64,000 nt of DNA from Bog-473 sp963726005 (GCA_963726005.1 CAVSAT010000020.1:124001-188000); one strand, 5' to 3'. Counted from the first letter of the stretch, positions 17,204 through 25,787 are shown. The notes: generated from the letters alone by a model not told the origin. Numbers and translations are program-made.

Positions 17204-17272
17204 GGCAACGATGGTAGGCGCCCTGCCCCGGACCGGTGCCACGGGTCCCGGCCTGCCCGTCCCTGCCCGCCG

Positions 17273-18433
17273 CTACCCCCAGACCTGTGCGCCCAACCGG
17301 AGCAGCCCGCCCATGTCGTAGATGTCGGCGTCGAAGAACGGGACGGTCACGAGGACGTCGGGCGCGCCCGTGAGCTCCGCCTGTTGCTCGGCCTCGCGGC
17401 GGGCCACCAGTCCGAAGTTGATGAAGCTCTCGGCCACCTCGCCGATGACGCGGGCGGCCACGACCGGGTCGTCGGTGAGGCCCTGCGCCAGCTCCTCGGC
17501 CCGGGCGTCCATGGAGAGCGCCAGCTTGTCCGCCCTGGGGTCGCGCAGGTATTCGGGCAGGACCTTGTTCAACACGATGGCACCCAGGTTCAGCTGGCGC
17601 TCCTTGAGGGCGGCCGAGAAGAACTCCGCCTCGCGGACGGGCGTCGCCTCCAGGGTCGAGACGACCATGAACGTCGTGCGGCGGTCCGAGAGCAGGCGCG
17701 TGACCGCCTCGGCCCGCTCGACGAACCCGGCGTACATCGACTGGAACAAGATGAAGAACTCCGAGATGTCGGCCAGGAACTGCGTGCCGAGGATCCGGTC
17801 GGCCACCTGGTAGAAGGGCCGCGACGCGAAGTTCACCAGCCGCGACCGGTAGGGCACAATCAACCAGCGCAGCAGGCGCGACGAGAAGAAGTCGGCCATG
17901 CGCTGCGGCGCATCGAGGAAGTCGAGCGCATTGCGGGTCGGCGGCGTGTCGACGACGATCAGGTCGTACTTGCCCTCGGTGTGGATCTCGTAGAGCCGCT
18001 CCATGGCGATGTAGTCGTGCGACTGCACGAAGCGTCCCGAGATGTTCTGGTACAGCGGGTTGGCCAGGATCTGCTCGCGGGTCGCCTCGTCGGGCGCATG
18101 GGTGCGGATCAGGTCGTCCCAACTCTGCTTGGTGTCCAGCATCGCCGCCCACAGCTCGCCCCTCGGGTGGGCCGCCGCCTCGGTGAACACATCGTCGGGG
18201 ATGCGGACCTCGTCGTTCCCGATCCCCTTCAGCCCCAACGCGTCGGCCAGTCGGCGCGCCGGGTCGACCGTGAGCACCAGGACGCGGCCGCCCTGTTCGA
18301 TCACGGCGGTGGCGGCCAGCGACGCCGCCGTCGTGGTCTTACCGACCCCACCGGGCCCGCAGGCGATGACGATGTCCTTGGCCGCCAGCAGCTGCCCCAC
18401 CGTCTTGGGCGCCGGCGCGCCGGTGGCCGTCAC
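17273..18433 (-). CDS. ArsA/Get3-type ATPase, BagB (Rv3680)-like
   Basis: A 386-residue deviant-Walker P-loop ATPase: ACGPGGVGKTTTAASLA near residues 23-39 (signature lysine), VDPARRLADALG as switch-like segment, and LIVVDTPPTRNALDFLD as Walker B. Long helices in the middle resemble the client-binding part of ArsA/Get3. It overlaps the upstream paralogue by 4 bp (GTGA). The pair matches mycobacterial Rv3679/Rv3680 in order and size (shorter gene first); there the two form a Get3-like complex. No arsenic genes are nearby, so arsenite export is unlikely. Confidence 0.85.
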   Translation of the reverse strand: MTATGAPAPKTVGQLLAAKDIVIACGPGGVGKTTTAASLAATAVIEQGGRVLVLTVDPARRLADALGLKGIGNDEVRIPDDVFTEAAAHPRGELWAAMLDTKQSWDDLIRTHAPDEATREQILANPLYQNISGRFVQSHDYIAMERLYEIHTEGKYDLIVVDTPPTRNALDFLDAPQRMADFFSSRLLRWLIVPYRSRLVNFASRPFYQVADRILGTQFLADISEFFILFQSMYAGFVERAEAVTRLLSDRRTTFMVVSTLEATPVREAEFFSAALKERQLNLGAIVLNKVLPEYLRDPRADKLALSMDARAEELAQGLTDDPVVAARVIGEVAESFINFGLVARREAEQQAELTGAPDVLVTVPFFDADIYDMGGLLRLGAQVWG

Positions 18434-19386
18434 AACCCGAACTCCTCGCCGAGGGCGTGGGCCACCTGGCGCGTGGTCCGGGCCCCGAAGCTCCGGGCGA
18501 ACAGGTAGGGAAGGAGCAGCACAGGCAGGTCCTCGGGGAGCCCGGCCTGCAGTCGTTGCAGGTGGGTCGAGCGGGTGCGGCGGAGCGTCACGGCCAGACG
18601 AGCCGCCTCGAGCACGGGGGCCACGTCGCCGCCGGCCCGGTCGGACAGCACCCGCTCGGTGTCCACCGTGCGCAGCTGCTCGAAGATCTCCTCCTCGCGC
18701 TGGCCGAACAGCTCGGGCAGGACGCGGTTGACGATGACGGCCGAAGTGCGCACGGTGGTCTCCTCGCGCACCCTCGTGACCAGTTCCAGGGTCTCGCTCA
18801 CCGGCATCTCCTCGGGCGTGCACACCGCGACGAGACCGGTCTGGCGGGGATCCGAGAGGATCTCGAGCATCCAGTCGGTCTGGCTGCGGATCAGCCCGAC
18901 CTTGACCAGGTCGTTGATGGCCTGGGGCGCCGCCAGTTGGCCGATGATGTGGCCGCTGGCCGGCGCGTCCACCACCACCAGGTCGTAGTGGGACTCACGG
19001 ACCTCCCAGCAGAGCTTGCCCACGGTCAGGATCTCCCGCACGCCGGGCGCGGCGGTCGCGACGAAGTCGAACGCCTTGGCGAGCGGTCCGATCCGCCCCA
19101 CGACCGGGATGCGCAGTTGCAACTTGAGGTACTCGCGCAGCGACGCCTCGGTGTCCATCGACATCGACCAGACACCCGGCGCGATCTCACGGGCCGTGAA
19201 GTCCGTGGGGGGCGCCTCGAAGAGGGACGTCACGTCGCCCTTGGCGTCCACCTCGCACACCAGGACGCGCTTGCCCTGCTCGGCGGCCAGCTGGGCCAGG
19301 CCGGCGGCAACCGTGGTCTTGCCCACGCCTCCCTTGCCGGTGACGAACACCAGGCGGAGATCGAGCAGATCGGGACCCGCGCTCAC
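18430..19386 (-). CDS. ArsA/Get3-type ATPase, BagA (Rv3679)-like
   Basis: A 318-residue partner of the following ATPase. The P-loop is FVTGKGGVGKTTVAAGLA near residues 14-31, then VCEVDAKGDVTSLFEA and the Walker B VVVDAPASGHIIGQL. Family ATPases of this deviant-Walker class cycle as dimers; a heterodimer with the downstream protein is expected by analogy with Rv3679/Rv3680. GTG 19386 is used because it places the P-loop at the usual distance. The gene follows DUF3107 by 34 bp on the same strand, so the three may form one operon. Confidence 0.85.
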   Translation of the reverse strand: MSAGPDLLDLRLVFVTGKGGVGKTTVAAGLAQLAAEQGKRVLVCEVDAKGDVTSLFEAPPTDFTAREIAPGVWSMSMDTEASLREYLKLQLRIPVVGRIGPLAKAFDFVATAAPGVREILTVGKLCWEVRESHYDLVVVDAPASGHIIGQLAAPQAINDLVKVGLIRSQTDWMLEILSDPRQTGLVAVCTPEEMPVSETLELVTRVREETTVRTSAVIVNRVLPELFGQREEEIFEQLRTVDTERVLSDRAGGDVAPVLEAARLAVTLRRTRSTHLQRLQAGLPEDLPVLLLPYLFARSFGARTTRQVAHALGEEFGL

Positions 19387-19420
19387 CGCCCCGGTACCTG
19401 CCCCGCGCGCACGGACGTCC

Positions 19421-19657
19421 CTAGGGGGCGCCAAACCCGACGCGGCGCTCGGAGGAGGGCGCCCCGACTTCGACGTAGGCCACCTTGACGACGGGGACGC
19501 CGACCCGGCGGCCCTTCCGGTCGGTGAGCCAGAGCACCCCGTCGCTGGTCTTGAGCAGCTTCTCGATCTCGGCGACGACCTTGTCGAGATCGGCATCGTC
19601 GGGCATCTCCACCTCGAGCTCCTTGGGGGTGTGGGTGATGCCGATACGCACGTCCAC
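19421..19657 (-). CDS. DUF3107 domain-containing protein
   Basis: A 78-residue actinobacterial protein, recognised by the N-terminal strand VRIGITHTPKELEVEM and the C-terminal RRVGVPVVKVAYVEVG. Function unknown; the family is small, soluble and single-copy in many actinobacteria. GTG 19657 is preceded by an AGAGGAG Shine-Dalgarno 9 nt upstream. It lies upstream of the two ArsA-like ATPase genes, a possible functional link. Confidence 0.8.
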   Translation of the reverse strand: MDVRIGITHTPKELEVEMPDDADLDKVVAEIEKLLKTSDGVLWLTDRKGRRVGVPVVKVAYVEVGAPSSERRVGFGAP

Positions 19658-19736
19658 CTGGTGACACTCCTCTCACGGACCTCGGGACGGTCCGAGGGTC
19701 ACCTGGACGTTACAGCGAAGGGGCAGACTTCTTGAC

Positions 19737-20921
19737 ATGACGGGCACGCCCAAGTCCGAAGGGACCGAGCGCAGTGCACGCTGGGCGGCGACGATGTCGG
19801 GCTACTCGGGGCCCGTTCGCCTGGCCCATGCCGACTCGCACGCCCGCATCGGGCCGGCCCCGGGTCCGCCGGCGGCCGACCACGCACCATCGGCCCTGCC
19901 GAGCGGCAGAGAGGAGCGCGAGGAGCTGGAGGACGCGCTGCTGGCGCCCGGCGCGACGCGGGCGTCCGGTGCCGGCAGCCGGGCGCAGCCCGAAGAGGCC
20001 GACACCTGGCGGACCAGCTTCGAGCGCGATCGTGACCGCATCCTCCACGCCACCTCGTTCCGCCGACTGGCCGGCAAGACACAGGTGTTCGTCTTCCCCC
20101 AGGACCATCAGCGGACCCGCCTCACCCACGCGCTCGAGGTGGCACAGGTCGCCACCGCCATTGCCCGGGCCTGCCGCCTCAACGTTGCCCTCACCGAGGC
20201 CGTCGCCCTCGGTCACGACTGTGGCCACGGGCCCGGCGGCCATGCCAGCGAGGACGCGCTCGACCCCTACGTGCCCGGCGGCTTCGACCACGCGCCATGG
20301 GGCGCGCTGGTGTCCCTGGCCCCGCTCAACCTGTGCGCTGAGACGGTGGACGGGATTGCCAACCACAGCTGGTCGCGTCCCGCGCCGTCCACGCCCGAGG
20401 GCGAGGTCGTCAGCTGGGCCGACCGGATCGCGTACGTCTGCCACGACTGGGAGGACGCGGTGCTGTCGGGCATCGTGGCCACGCGGCAGCTGCCCCTTGC
20501 GGTCAGCACGGCGTGCGGCGAACGGCGCAGCGCCCAGCTCGATGCCTTCATCACCGGTGTCGTCTCCGCCACACTTCGCACCGGGCAGGTCGGCATGGAG
20601 GAAGAGACGGCGGAGGCGCTTGCAGCATTCCGGGCCTGCAACTACGAGCGCATCTACCTGCGGGACGCGTCGCTGCGCCAGGGCGAAGCGGTGATCGGCG
20701 TGCTGCGCGCGCTGGTCGAGCACTTCTCCGACCGCCCCCACCGCATCGCGGAGCACGCCGGCTCGGCGCTGCCGTCGCCTGACGTCGTCGCCGGGAGTGA
20801 GGATGCGGTGCGGGCGGCGGTCACTTACGTTGCCGGCATGACCGACCGGTTCGCCTTCCGTCAGGCGGTGGCGATCCTCGGCTGGGACCCGGCCAAGCTC
20901 CCCACCGGCGTGGACGGCTGA
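19737..20921 (+). CDS. dgt: Deoxyguanosinetriphosphate triphosphohydrolase-like HD protein
   Basis: A 394-residue HD-domain enzyme of the dGTPase family, which cleaves dNTPs to deoxynucleosides and tripolyphosphate. Motifs: TSFRRLAGKTQVF, then the HD set THALEVAQVATAIA and LGHDCGHGPGGHASED with the metal-binding His-Asp, and late SWADRIAYVCHDWEDAV. The first 90 residues are Pro/Ala-rich and poorly conserved; an internal ATG at 19794 is an alternative start. Such proteins often act in dNTP pool control or as regulators with unknown ligand specificity. It is convergent with the crotonase gene. Confidence 0.85.
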   Translation: MTGTPKSEGTERSARWAATMSGYSGPVRLAHADSHARIGPAPGPPAADHAPSALPSGREEREELEDALLAPGATRASGAGSRAQPEEADTWRTSFERDRDRILHATSFRRLAGKTQVFVFPQDHQRTRLTHALEVAQVATAIARACRLNVALTEAVALGHDCGHGPGGHASEDALDPYVPGGFDHAPWGALVSLAPLNLCAETVDGIANHSWSRPAPSTPEGEVVSWADRIAYVCHDWEDAVLSGIVATRQLPLAVSTACGERRSAQLDAFITGVVSATLRTGQVGMEEETAEALAAFRACNYERIYLRDASLRQGEAVIGVLRALVEHFSDRPHRIAEHAGSALPSPDVVAGSEDAVRAAVTYVAGMTDRFAFRQAVAILGWDPAKLPTGVDG

Positions 20922-20938
20922 GTCGCCCGAGGCCGGGC

Positions 20939-21775
20939 TCAGGCCGGACGGTCGGGAAAGGCGGGCGGGCGCTTCTCGGTGAGCGCGGCCACTCCCTCGG
21001 CGAAATCCGCGCCCCGCATCATCGCGGCCATGCGTGACCCGGCGTCGTTGACCGCCGTCGCCACGTCTCCGTGCAGGTCGCGGTAGAGCTGCAGCTTCGT
21101 CACCGCGAGCGAGGACGGCGCGATCTCCGTGGCGAGCTTCCCGGCGTAGGCGTAGGTATAGGGAAGCAGCTCGGTCTGGGGGAGGGCGCGGTTGACCAAC
21201 CCGAGCTGTTCGGCCTCTTGGGCCAGCACGACCCGGCTCGACAGCAAGAGGTCCGCGGCACGTGTCACGCCGATCAGCCGGGGCAGCAGCCACGACAACC
21301 CGTACTCGGCCGGCAGGCCGAGACGCCCGTGCGACGTGGTGAGCTTGGCGCCGTGGGCGGCGAACCGCAGGTCGCAGTAGCACGCCAGGACGAGGCCCAC
21401 CCCGGCCGCCGGCCCGTTGATGGCGGCGATGATCGGTTTGGGGATGCCGAAGTGGTAAGCGAAGTCGGCGTCGAACTCTGGGCGGACGCCATAGCCCGGC
21501 ATTGCCACGTCGTCGCCCAGCCCGGCATCGTAGGAACCGCGCTCGACGTGGCCCTCGAGTGCCCGCGCGTCCGCGCCGGCACAGAAGCCGCGCCCCGATC
21601 CGGTCACGACGATGACCCGCACCCCCGGATCGGCGCCGGCCCGGTCGAGCAACGCCCGGTACTCGGCGTGCATGCGGCCGGTCCACGCGTTGAGGCGATC
21701 GGGCCGGTCCAGCGTGATGGTGGCAATGCGGTCACGGACCTCGTAGCGGGTGACCTTGAGCTCCGTGGGCTCCAC
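20939..21775 (-). CDS. Enoyl-CoA hydratase/isomerase (crotonase) family protein
   Basis: A 278-residue crotonase-fold enzyme. The oxyanion-hole segments are GRGFCAGADARALEG near residues 60-74 and INGPAAGVGLVLACYCDLRFA. The catalytic glutamate region reads GRLGLPAEYGLSWLLPRLIG. These features fit hydration or isomerisation of an enoyl-CoA in beta-oxidation or a side-chain pathway. GTG start 21775 lies 1 bp after the preceding small gene's stop, and the VOC gene is 3 bp further up, so the three form an operon. Confidence 0.85.
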   Translation of the reverse strand: MEPTELKVTRYEVRDRIATITLDRPDRLNAWTGRMHAEYRALLDRAGADPGVRVIVVTGSGRGFCAGADARALEGHVERGSYDAGLGDDVAMPGYGVRPEFDADFAYHFGIPKPIIAAINGPAAGVGLVLACYCDLRFAAHGAKLTTSHGRLGLPAEYGLSWLLPRLIGVTRAADLLLSSRVVLAQEAEQLGLVNRALPQTELLPYTYAYAGKLATEIAPSSLAVTKLQLYRDLHGDVATAVNDAGSRMAAMMRGADFAEGVAALTEKRPPAFPDRPA

Positions 21776-21776
21776 G

Positions 21777-22067
21777 TCAGTCGAGCGTTGTGTACCGGGT
21801 CATGTGCAAGGTGCCTGCCTCCACCGCGTGCTCGAACTCGACCAGCACGGGGTCGCCTGCCACGGCCCGCTGGTAGGCGGCGGCGTCCGCGTCAGAGACC
21901 CACAGGGTGACGACGAGCCAGTCCTCGCCGTGGCGCGCGGTCGTGCGCCGGACAAATCCGGCCTGGTTCGGCACGAGCTCGGTCTGGATCCGACGGTCGA
22001 GGGCGAGGAACGACTCATCCGTGACCCCCTCGGCCAGCCTGAACGTGGTGATCTCGACGATCGACAT
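21777..22067 (-). CDS. Small dimeric alpha/beta-barrel protein (ABM/NIPSNAP-like)
   Basis: A 96-residue protein. The alternating strand-helix pattern (IVEITTFRLAEG, then FVRRTTARHGEDWLVVTLWVSDADAAAYQ) fits the ferredoxin-like dimeric barrel seen in antibiotic-biosynthesis monooxygenases, EthD and NIPSNAP proteins. No catalytic signature is diagnostic. It is sandwiched between a VOC gene and a crotonase gene with gaps of 3 and 1 bp, so it is probably co-translated with them and may bind or modify the same metabolite. The function is not recognised. Confidence 0.6.
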   Translation of the reverse strand: MSIVEITTFRLAEGVTDESFLALDRRIQTELVPNQAGFVRRTTARHGEDWLVVTLWVSDADAAAYQRAVAGDPVLVEFEHAVEAGTLHMTRYTTLD

Positions 22068-22070
22068 GGC

Positions 22071-22424
22071 TCAGGCCTGCACCAGCATCACCGGGTTGCC
22101 CTCGGGGTCGGTGATCCCGGCGAGTGTCGGCCCGCCGGGGACGTCGAAGGGCTCGGCCACGATGGTCGCACCGAGCTCGACGGATTTGTCCAGCGAAGCC
22201 CGCAGGTCGGCCACCTGCACGTACAACGTGACACCTGATCGGTCACTGCCGCGGATGTGACCGGCGGGCCCGGGCTCGGGGCCGCCGAGGCCGGCGGGGA
22301 TCTCCATGATGAAGCCGTCACCGATCTTCCAATTGAACAGTTCCGCATAGAACGTTCGTTGGCGTCCGGGGTCCTTGGCCTCGATCTCCCAGTGCACCAC
22401 CGGCCTCGCCCAGTCCCGCACCAC
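22071..22424 (-). CDS. VOC family protein (glyoxalase/bleomycin-resistance fold)
   Basis: A 117-residue vicinal-oxygen-chelate protein. Recognisable parts are VVHWEIEAKDPGRQRTFYAE at the N-terminus, GVTLYVQVADLRASLDKSVE in the middle and ITDPEGNPVMLVQA at the end, where Glu/Asn positions often bind metal. Members include glyoxalases, dioxygenases and binding proteins; the group with WEI at the start is common in actinobacteria and mostly uncharacterised. First gene of a three-gene minus-strand operon with the small barrel protein and the crotonase. Confidence 0.75.
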   Translation of the reverse strand: MVRDWARPVVHWEIEAKDPGRQRTFYAELFNWKIGDGFIMEIPAGLGGPEPGPAGHIRGSDRSGVTLYVQVADLRASLDKSVELGATIVAEPFDVPGGPTLAGITDPEGNPVMLVQA

Positions 22425-22555
22425 CGCACCTCCTTCGCGCCGGCCTCACAGTATCGAGGGGGACGGGGCGAGCGCTCCTCTGAGTTTCCGGTCAGCCCGA
22501 GTCGAGCACGATCCCCACCTTGTAATGTCACACACGACCCTTGAGAGAAGGTTCC

Positions 22556-22738
22556 ATGGCGGACGGCGGACGGCGCATGACATGCGAAGACGGCACCGAG
22601 ATGCAGGTCGTGATGTCCACGCACGTCGCGACGAGCGGCCGCCGCGGGAGCGGAGTTGGCAGCCGCACTGGACCCGGTCGAGATGAATTGGGCGTGAAGG
22701 CCGATGAACTGAGCGTGAATGTCGTCCGAGTCAGCTAG
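22556..22738 (+). CDS. Possible small ORF in a 419-bp intergenic region (unrecognised)
   Basis: The stretch 22425-22843 has no clear gene. It contains a 60-codon ORF from ATG 22556, preceded by AGAAGG at 22546-22551 and by an A/T-rich TAATGT (about 22523) that could be a -10. The product begins MADGGRRMTCEDGTEM and matches no family known to me. Its end is built from an imperfect 21-bp direct repeat (GATGAATTGGGCGTGAAGG / GATGAACTGAGCGTGAATG), encoding DELGVKA-DELSVNV. Codon quality is unconvincing; the region may equally be a leader for the diguanylate cyclase gene. Confidence 0.25.
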   Translation: MADGGRRMTCEDGTEMQVVMSTHVATSGRRGSGVGSRTGPGRDELGVKADELSVNVVRVS

Positions 22739-22843
22739 GCGAGGAGTAGGGTCTTCACGGAGATCCGGGCCTGGCACACCTGGAGCTGTGACCGTTGCGG
22801 GCCCTGGCGATACCGGCGACGCGACGGAGGAGGGGAGAACGAG

Positions 22844-24457
22844 TTGACGCACTGGACCGAGGTCCTGTTCAACATCTCCGTGGTGGAGTTCGTCCTGCTG
22901 GCCGCGCTCACGACGCTGCAGTGGGTGCGCCACCGGATCCGCGGCGCCGGCTGGGTCGCACTCTCCTTCGCCATCTTGGGCGGGGTGTTTCTCGTGGTCA
23001 AGGTCGATCCCACATGGGTGACCAACCAGAACGTGGCCAAGTCGCTGATCGCCTTGCTCCTGGTGATGCCGTACTGCCTGTTCCGCTTCGCCGGCAGCTT
23101 CCGCACACCGAGTCGCGCGGTCCGGTTTCTCGCCCTCGCCGTCACCGCCGGGATCGTGGCTTTCACCTTCGCACTGCACGACCTGCCGGCACCGGGGTTT
23201 CCGCCGCCGCCGAACTCCCTCGCCTACCGCGTGTCCTTCGGGGTGGCCTTCGGATTCCTGTTCGGCTACGTGGTCATCAGCTTGTTCATGGCTGGGCGGG
23301 GGGAGCCGCCGATCGCGGCCACCCGGATGCGCCTGCTCGCCATCGGGGTCGTGGGTCTCGAGGTTCAGGTGGTGGTGGCCGCTCTCGGTCTCCGCGGCCC
23401 GACGGTCGGTCTCGTCACCCGGGCCCTGACCGTGGCGATGGGGGTCTTGTTCCTCATGGCACTGGTCCTTCCCTCGTTCCTACGGGTCTTCTTGAGCCGC
23501 AAGGAGGACGAGGCCTTCCGCCGGGCCATCGACGAACTGGTCTCTGCGGGTGACTCGGCGGACGTGGCCGAGCGCCTGCTGCCCCACGTGTGTGCGCTGG
23601 TCGGCGCGTCGGAGGCCGCCCTCCTGGCCGGCGACGGCACCGTCGTGGCCCGTTACCCGGCGTGGCCGGAGGGCGACGGGTCAGAACCCCTGGACGAGAG
23701 CCCGGGGGGTCTAGGCGCGAAGCACCGCCGCATCACGGTGCGGACGCACAGTGGCGCGACCCACTCGCTCGCGGTCAACATCAGCCCGTACATGCCGTAT
23801 TTCGGCAGCGACGAGCTGCACAAGCTCGACCAGCTTGCGAGCATGGTGGGGCTCGCCATCGAGCGGTGCGAGATGGCCGAGCAGATGGCGTTCCAGGCCT
23901 CGCACGACGGCCTCACCGGATTGGCGAACCGCACCCTCTTCATGGACCGGTTGCAGGAGGCCTTGAGCCATGTCGGGCGGCGCCGCAACTCTCTGGCGGT
24001 CATCTTCATCGACCTCGATCGCTTCAAGCTCGTCAACGACCGGGCCGATCACTCCGCCGGTGACATCGTCCTCAACGAAATGGCCAACCGCCTGACCGCC
24101 ATGACCCGCGGGGTCGACGTGGTCGCCCGCTTCGGCGGCGACGAGTTCGTCGCCTTCGCCGAGGTGGACCACGAGACGGGCGGGCTCGAGATGGCCGAGC
24201 GGCTCCGCGCCGGGCTGAAAGAACCTGTGGTGATCGGCGACGCCCGGCTGGTGGTGACCGCCAGCATCGGCGTCGTCATCACCGCGGACTCGACCAACGC
24301 TCCCGCCGATCTGCTGCGTGAGGCCGACAACGCGATGTACGACGCCAAGCGCTTGGGTCGCGACCAGGTCGTCGTGTACCGCGCCAACGCCCGCGACGTC
24401 GCGAACCTCAAGTGGGGACTCAGCCCGACCCGCGGCTTCCGGCGCAACGCCGGCTGA
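22844..24457 (+). CDS. Membrane-bound diguanylate cyclase (7TM-GAF-GGDEF)
   Basis: A 537-residue c-di-GMP synthase. About seven hydrophobic helices fill residues 8-220 (for example SLIALLLVMPYCLFRF and GVLFLMALVLPSFLRVF). A GAF-like domain follows to about 350, then a GGDEF domain starting FQASHDGLTGLANRTLFMDR. The active site is intact (RFGGDEFV near residue 430). An RxxD inhibitory site (RGVD) stands exactly five residues before GGDEF, so product inhibition is likely. The start is TTG 22844, supported by a GGAGGAGGGGA Shine-Dalgarno. There is no EAL domain and no neighbouring c-di-GMP effector. Confidence 0.85.
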   Translation: MTHWTEVLFNISVVEFVLLAALTTLQWVRHRIRGAGWVALSFAILGGVFLVVKVDPTWVTNQNVAKSLIALLLVMPYCLFRFAGSFRTPSRAVRFLALAVTAGIVAFTFALHDLPAPGFPPPPNSLAYRVSFGVAFGFLFGYVVISLFMAGRGEPPIAATRMRLLAIGVVGLEVQVVVAALGLRGPTVGLVTRALTVAMGVLFLMALVLPSFLRVFLSRKEDEAFRRAIDELVSAGDSADVAERLLPHVCALVGASEAALLAGDGTVVARYPAWPEGDGSEPLDESPGGLGAKHRRITVRTHSGATHSLAVNISPYMPYFGSDELHKLDQLASMVGLAIERCEMAEQMAFQASHDGLTGLANRTLFMDRLQEALSHVGRRRNSLAVIFIDLDRFKLVNDRADHSAGDIVLNEMANRLTAMTRGVDVVARFGGDEFVAFAEVDHETGGLEMAERLRAGLKEPVVIGDARLVVTASIGVVITADSTNAPADLLREADNAMYDAKRLGRDQVVVYRANARDVANLKWGLSPTRGFRRNAG

Positions 24458-24502
24458 TCGGCCTCCGCCGTCGCTGAGCGGTCCCAGCGGCAACGCGAGG
24501 AT

Positions 24503-25681
24503 CTAGCGCAGGGTCAGCTCTCGCCGGTAGACCCGGGCGGGTCCGAGGGCGGCCAGCTTTTCGGCGATGGCCCGGAAGGACCGTGCCGTCTCACTCTGGG
24601 GATCGACGGCCATGACCGGCCGGCCTTCGTCCCCGCCCAGCCGGACAGCGTTGACCAGGGGCACCCGGCCGAGGAGCGGCACCCCGAGGTCGGCGGCGAG
24701 GGTCTCGCCGCCGCCGGAGCCGAAGAGCTCGTAGCGGGTGCCGTCGTCGCCGGTGAACCAGCTCATGTTCTCGATCACGCCGCGCACCGACAATTTCAGG
24801 CGGCGTGCCGCGAAGGCCGAGCGCTGCGCCACCCGCTGGGCCGCCGCCTGCGGGGTCGTGACCACGACGATCTCGGCCCGGGGCATGACCTCGGCCAGGG
24901 TCAAGGCGACGTCGCCGGTGCCCGGTGGCATGTCCACGAGCACGAAGTCCGGTTCCCCCCAGTAGGCGTCGGTGAGGAACTGCTGAATCGCCTTGTGCAA
25001 CATCGGTCCCCGCCAGATGACCGGCTGATCGTCCGGCACGAAGTAGCCCATGGAGAGGCACTTGACCCCGTGCGCCGAGGTCGGGATCACGATGTCGCCG
25101 AGGATGATCGGGTCGTGTTCGGTTCCGAGCATCTTCGGGACGGAGAAGCCGTAGACGTCCGCGTCGAGCAGTCCGACGCTGTGGCCGGCCTCCGCCAGCG
25201 CGATGGCGAGGTTCACCGTGACCGTCGACTTGCCGACGCCACCTTTTCCCGACGACACCCCGATGACGCGCGTGTGCGCATCCGGCCCGAGGAAGGCCGG
25301 CAGCACGGCGCCGGCGCTGTGCCCGTGCCCGGCGTGCTCGTGGCCGTGCCCGCCCCCGTCGACCTCGACCGCCGGGACGCCGTCCCCCAGCATCCCGGCA
25401 CGCAAGCGCTGGCGGAGCCCGTCCCGCTCGGCCTCGGTCATCACCACGAAATCGAGTTCGACCTCCTCGACCCCGGCCACGGAGAGGGCAGCCCGGTGGA
25501 TGTCCTCCGCCAGGTCGTCGACCCCCGGCCAGGCGGCCACAGGCAGGGCCACTTCGACCAGGACACGGCGGCGGCGCGGGCGCACGGACCGGAGAAGGCC
25601 GAGTTCACCGAGCGTCAGGCCCAGCTCGGGCTCTTGGACGGCGCTCAACGCGGCCTCGAGCTGTGATTGGTCTGCTGCCAT
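24503..25681 (-). CDS. mrp: Mrp/ApbC-type Fe-S cluster carrier ATPase with His-rich linker
   Basis: A 392-residue P-loop NTPase that carries Fe-S clusters to apo-proteins. An N-terminal MIP18/DUF59 domain (residues 5-85) is followed by a histidine-rich linker at 109-121 (GGGHGHEHAGHGH), then the ATPase: SSGKGGVGKST at 143-153, LLDADVYGFSVPKMLG and DFVLVDMPPGTGDVALTL. The C-terminal CxxC of many Mrp proteins is absent; the position reads NMSWFTGDDGTRYELFGSGG, as is common in actinobacteria. ATG 25681 has a GAGGAAG Shine-Dalgarno. It is divergent from a SufR-like regulator and cysteine desulfurase, which strengthens the Fe-S role. Confidence 0.85.
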   Translation of the reverse strand: MAADQSQLEAALSAVQEPELGLTLGELGLLRSVRPRRRRVLVEVALPVAAWPGVDDLAEDIHRAALSVAGVEEVELDFVVMTEAERDGLRQRLRAGMLGDGVPAVEVDGGGHGHEHAGHGHSAGAVLPAFLGPDAHTRVIGVSSGKGGVGKSTVTVNLAIALAEAGHSVGLLDADVYGFSVPKMLGTEHDPIILGDIVIPTSAHGVKCLSMGYFVPDDQPVIWRGPMLHKAIQQFLTDAYWGEPDFVLVDMPPGTGDVALTLAEVMPRAEIVVVTTPQAAAQRVAQRSAFAARRLKLSVRGVIENMSWFTGDDGTRYELFGSGGGETLAADLGVPLLGRVPLVNAVRLGGDEGRPVMAVDPQSETARSFRAIAEKLAALGPARVYRRELTLR

Positions 25682-25772
25682 GCACTTCCTCGTCTCGGAC
25701 GGGATCCGAATCGGGTGATCCGCGCCGTGGACGCTCATCCCGCGTCGCCCCTGCTTGAGGGGCTGATCCCCC

Positions 25773-25783
25773 GGTAGACTACC
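25773..25783 (+). promoter_or_regulatory. Dyad and -10 box of the sufR-like gene (probable leaderless promoter)
   Basis: GGTAGACTACC is a perfect 5-bp inverted repeat around one base. Inside it TAGACT (25775-25780) fits TAnnnT and ends 7 nt before GTG 25788, predicting a leaderless transcript. A dyad lying over the -10 box is the expected place for autoregulation by the encoded repressor. Confidence 0.45.
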
Positions 25784-25787
25784 CACC

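Noticed and set aside
17273..19386. Arsenite-transporting role for the ArsA-like ATPases
   Set aside because: No arsB, arsC, arsD or arsR nearby, and the pair matches the Rv3679/Rv3680 type in size and order.
20922..20938. Terminator between dgt and the crotonase gene
   Set aside because: Only a 5-bp stem (GCCCG/CGGGC) that runs up to the crotonase stop codon, with no U-tract; too weak to call.
19710..21686. 658-residue minus-strand frame across dgt and the crotonase gene
   Set aside because: Arg/Gly-rich antisense and off-frame translation crossing two recognised genes and their intergenic gap.
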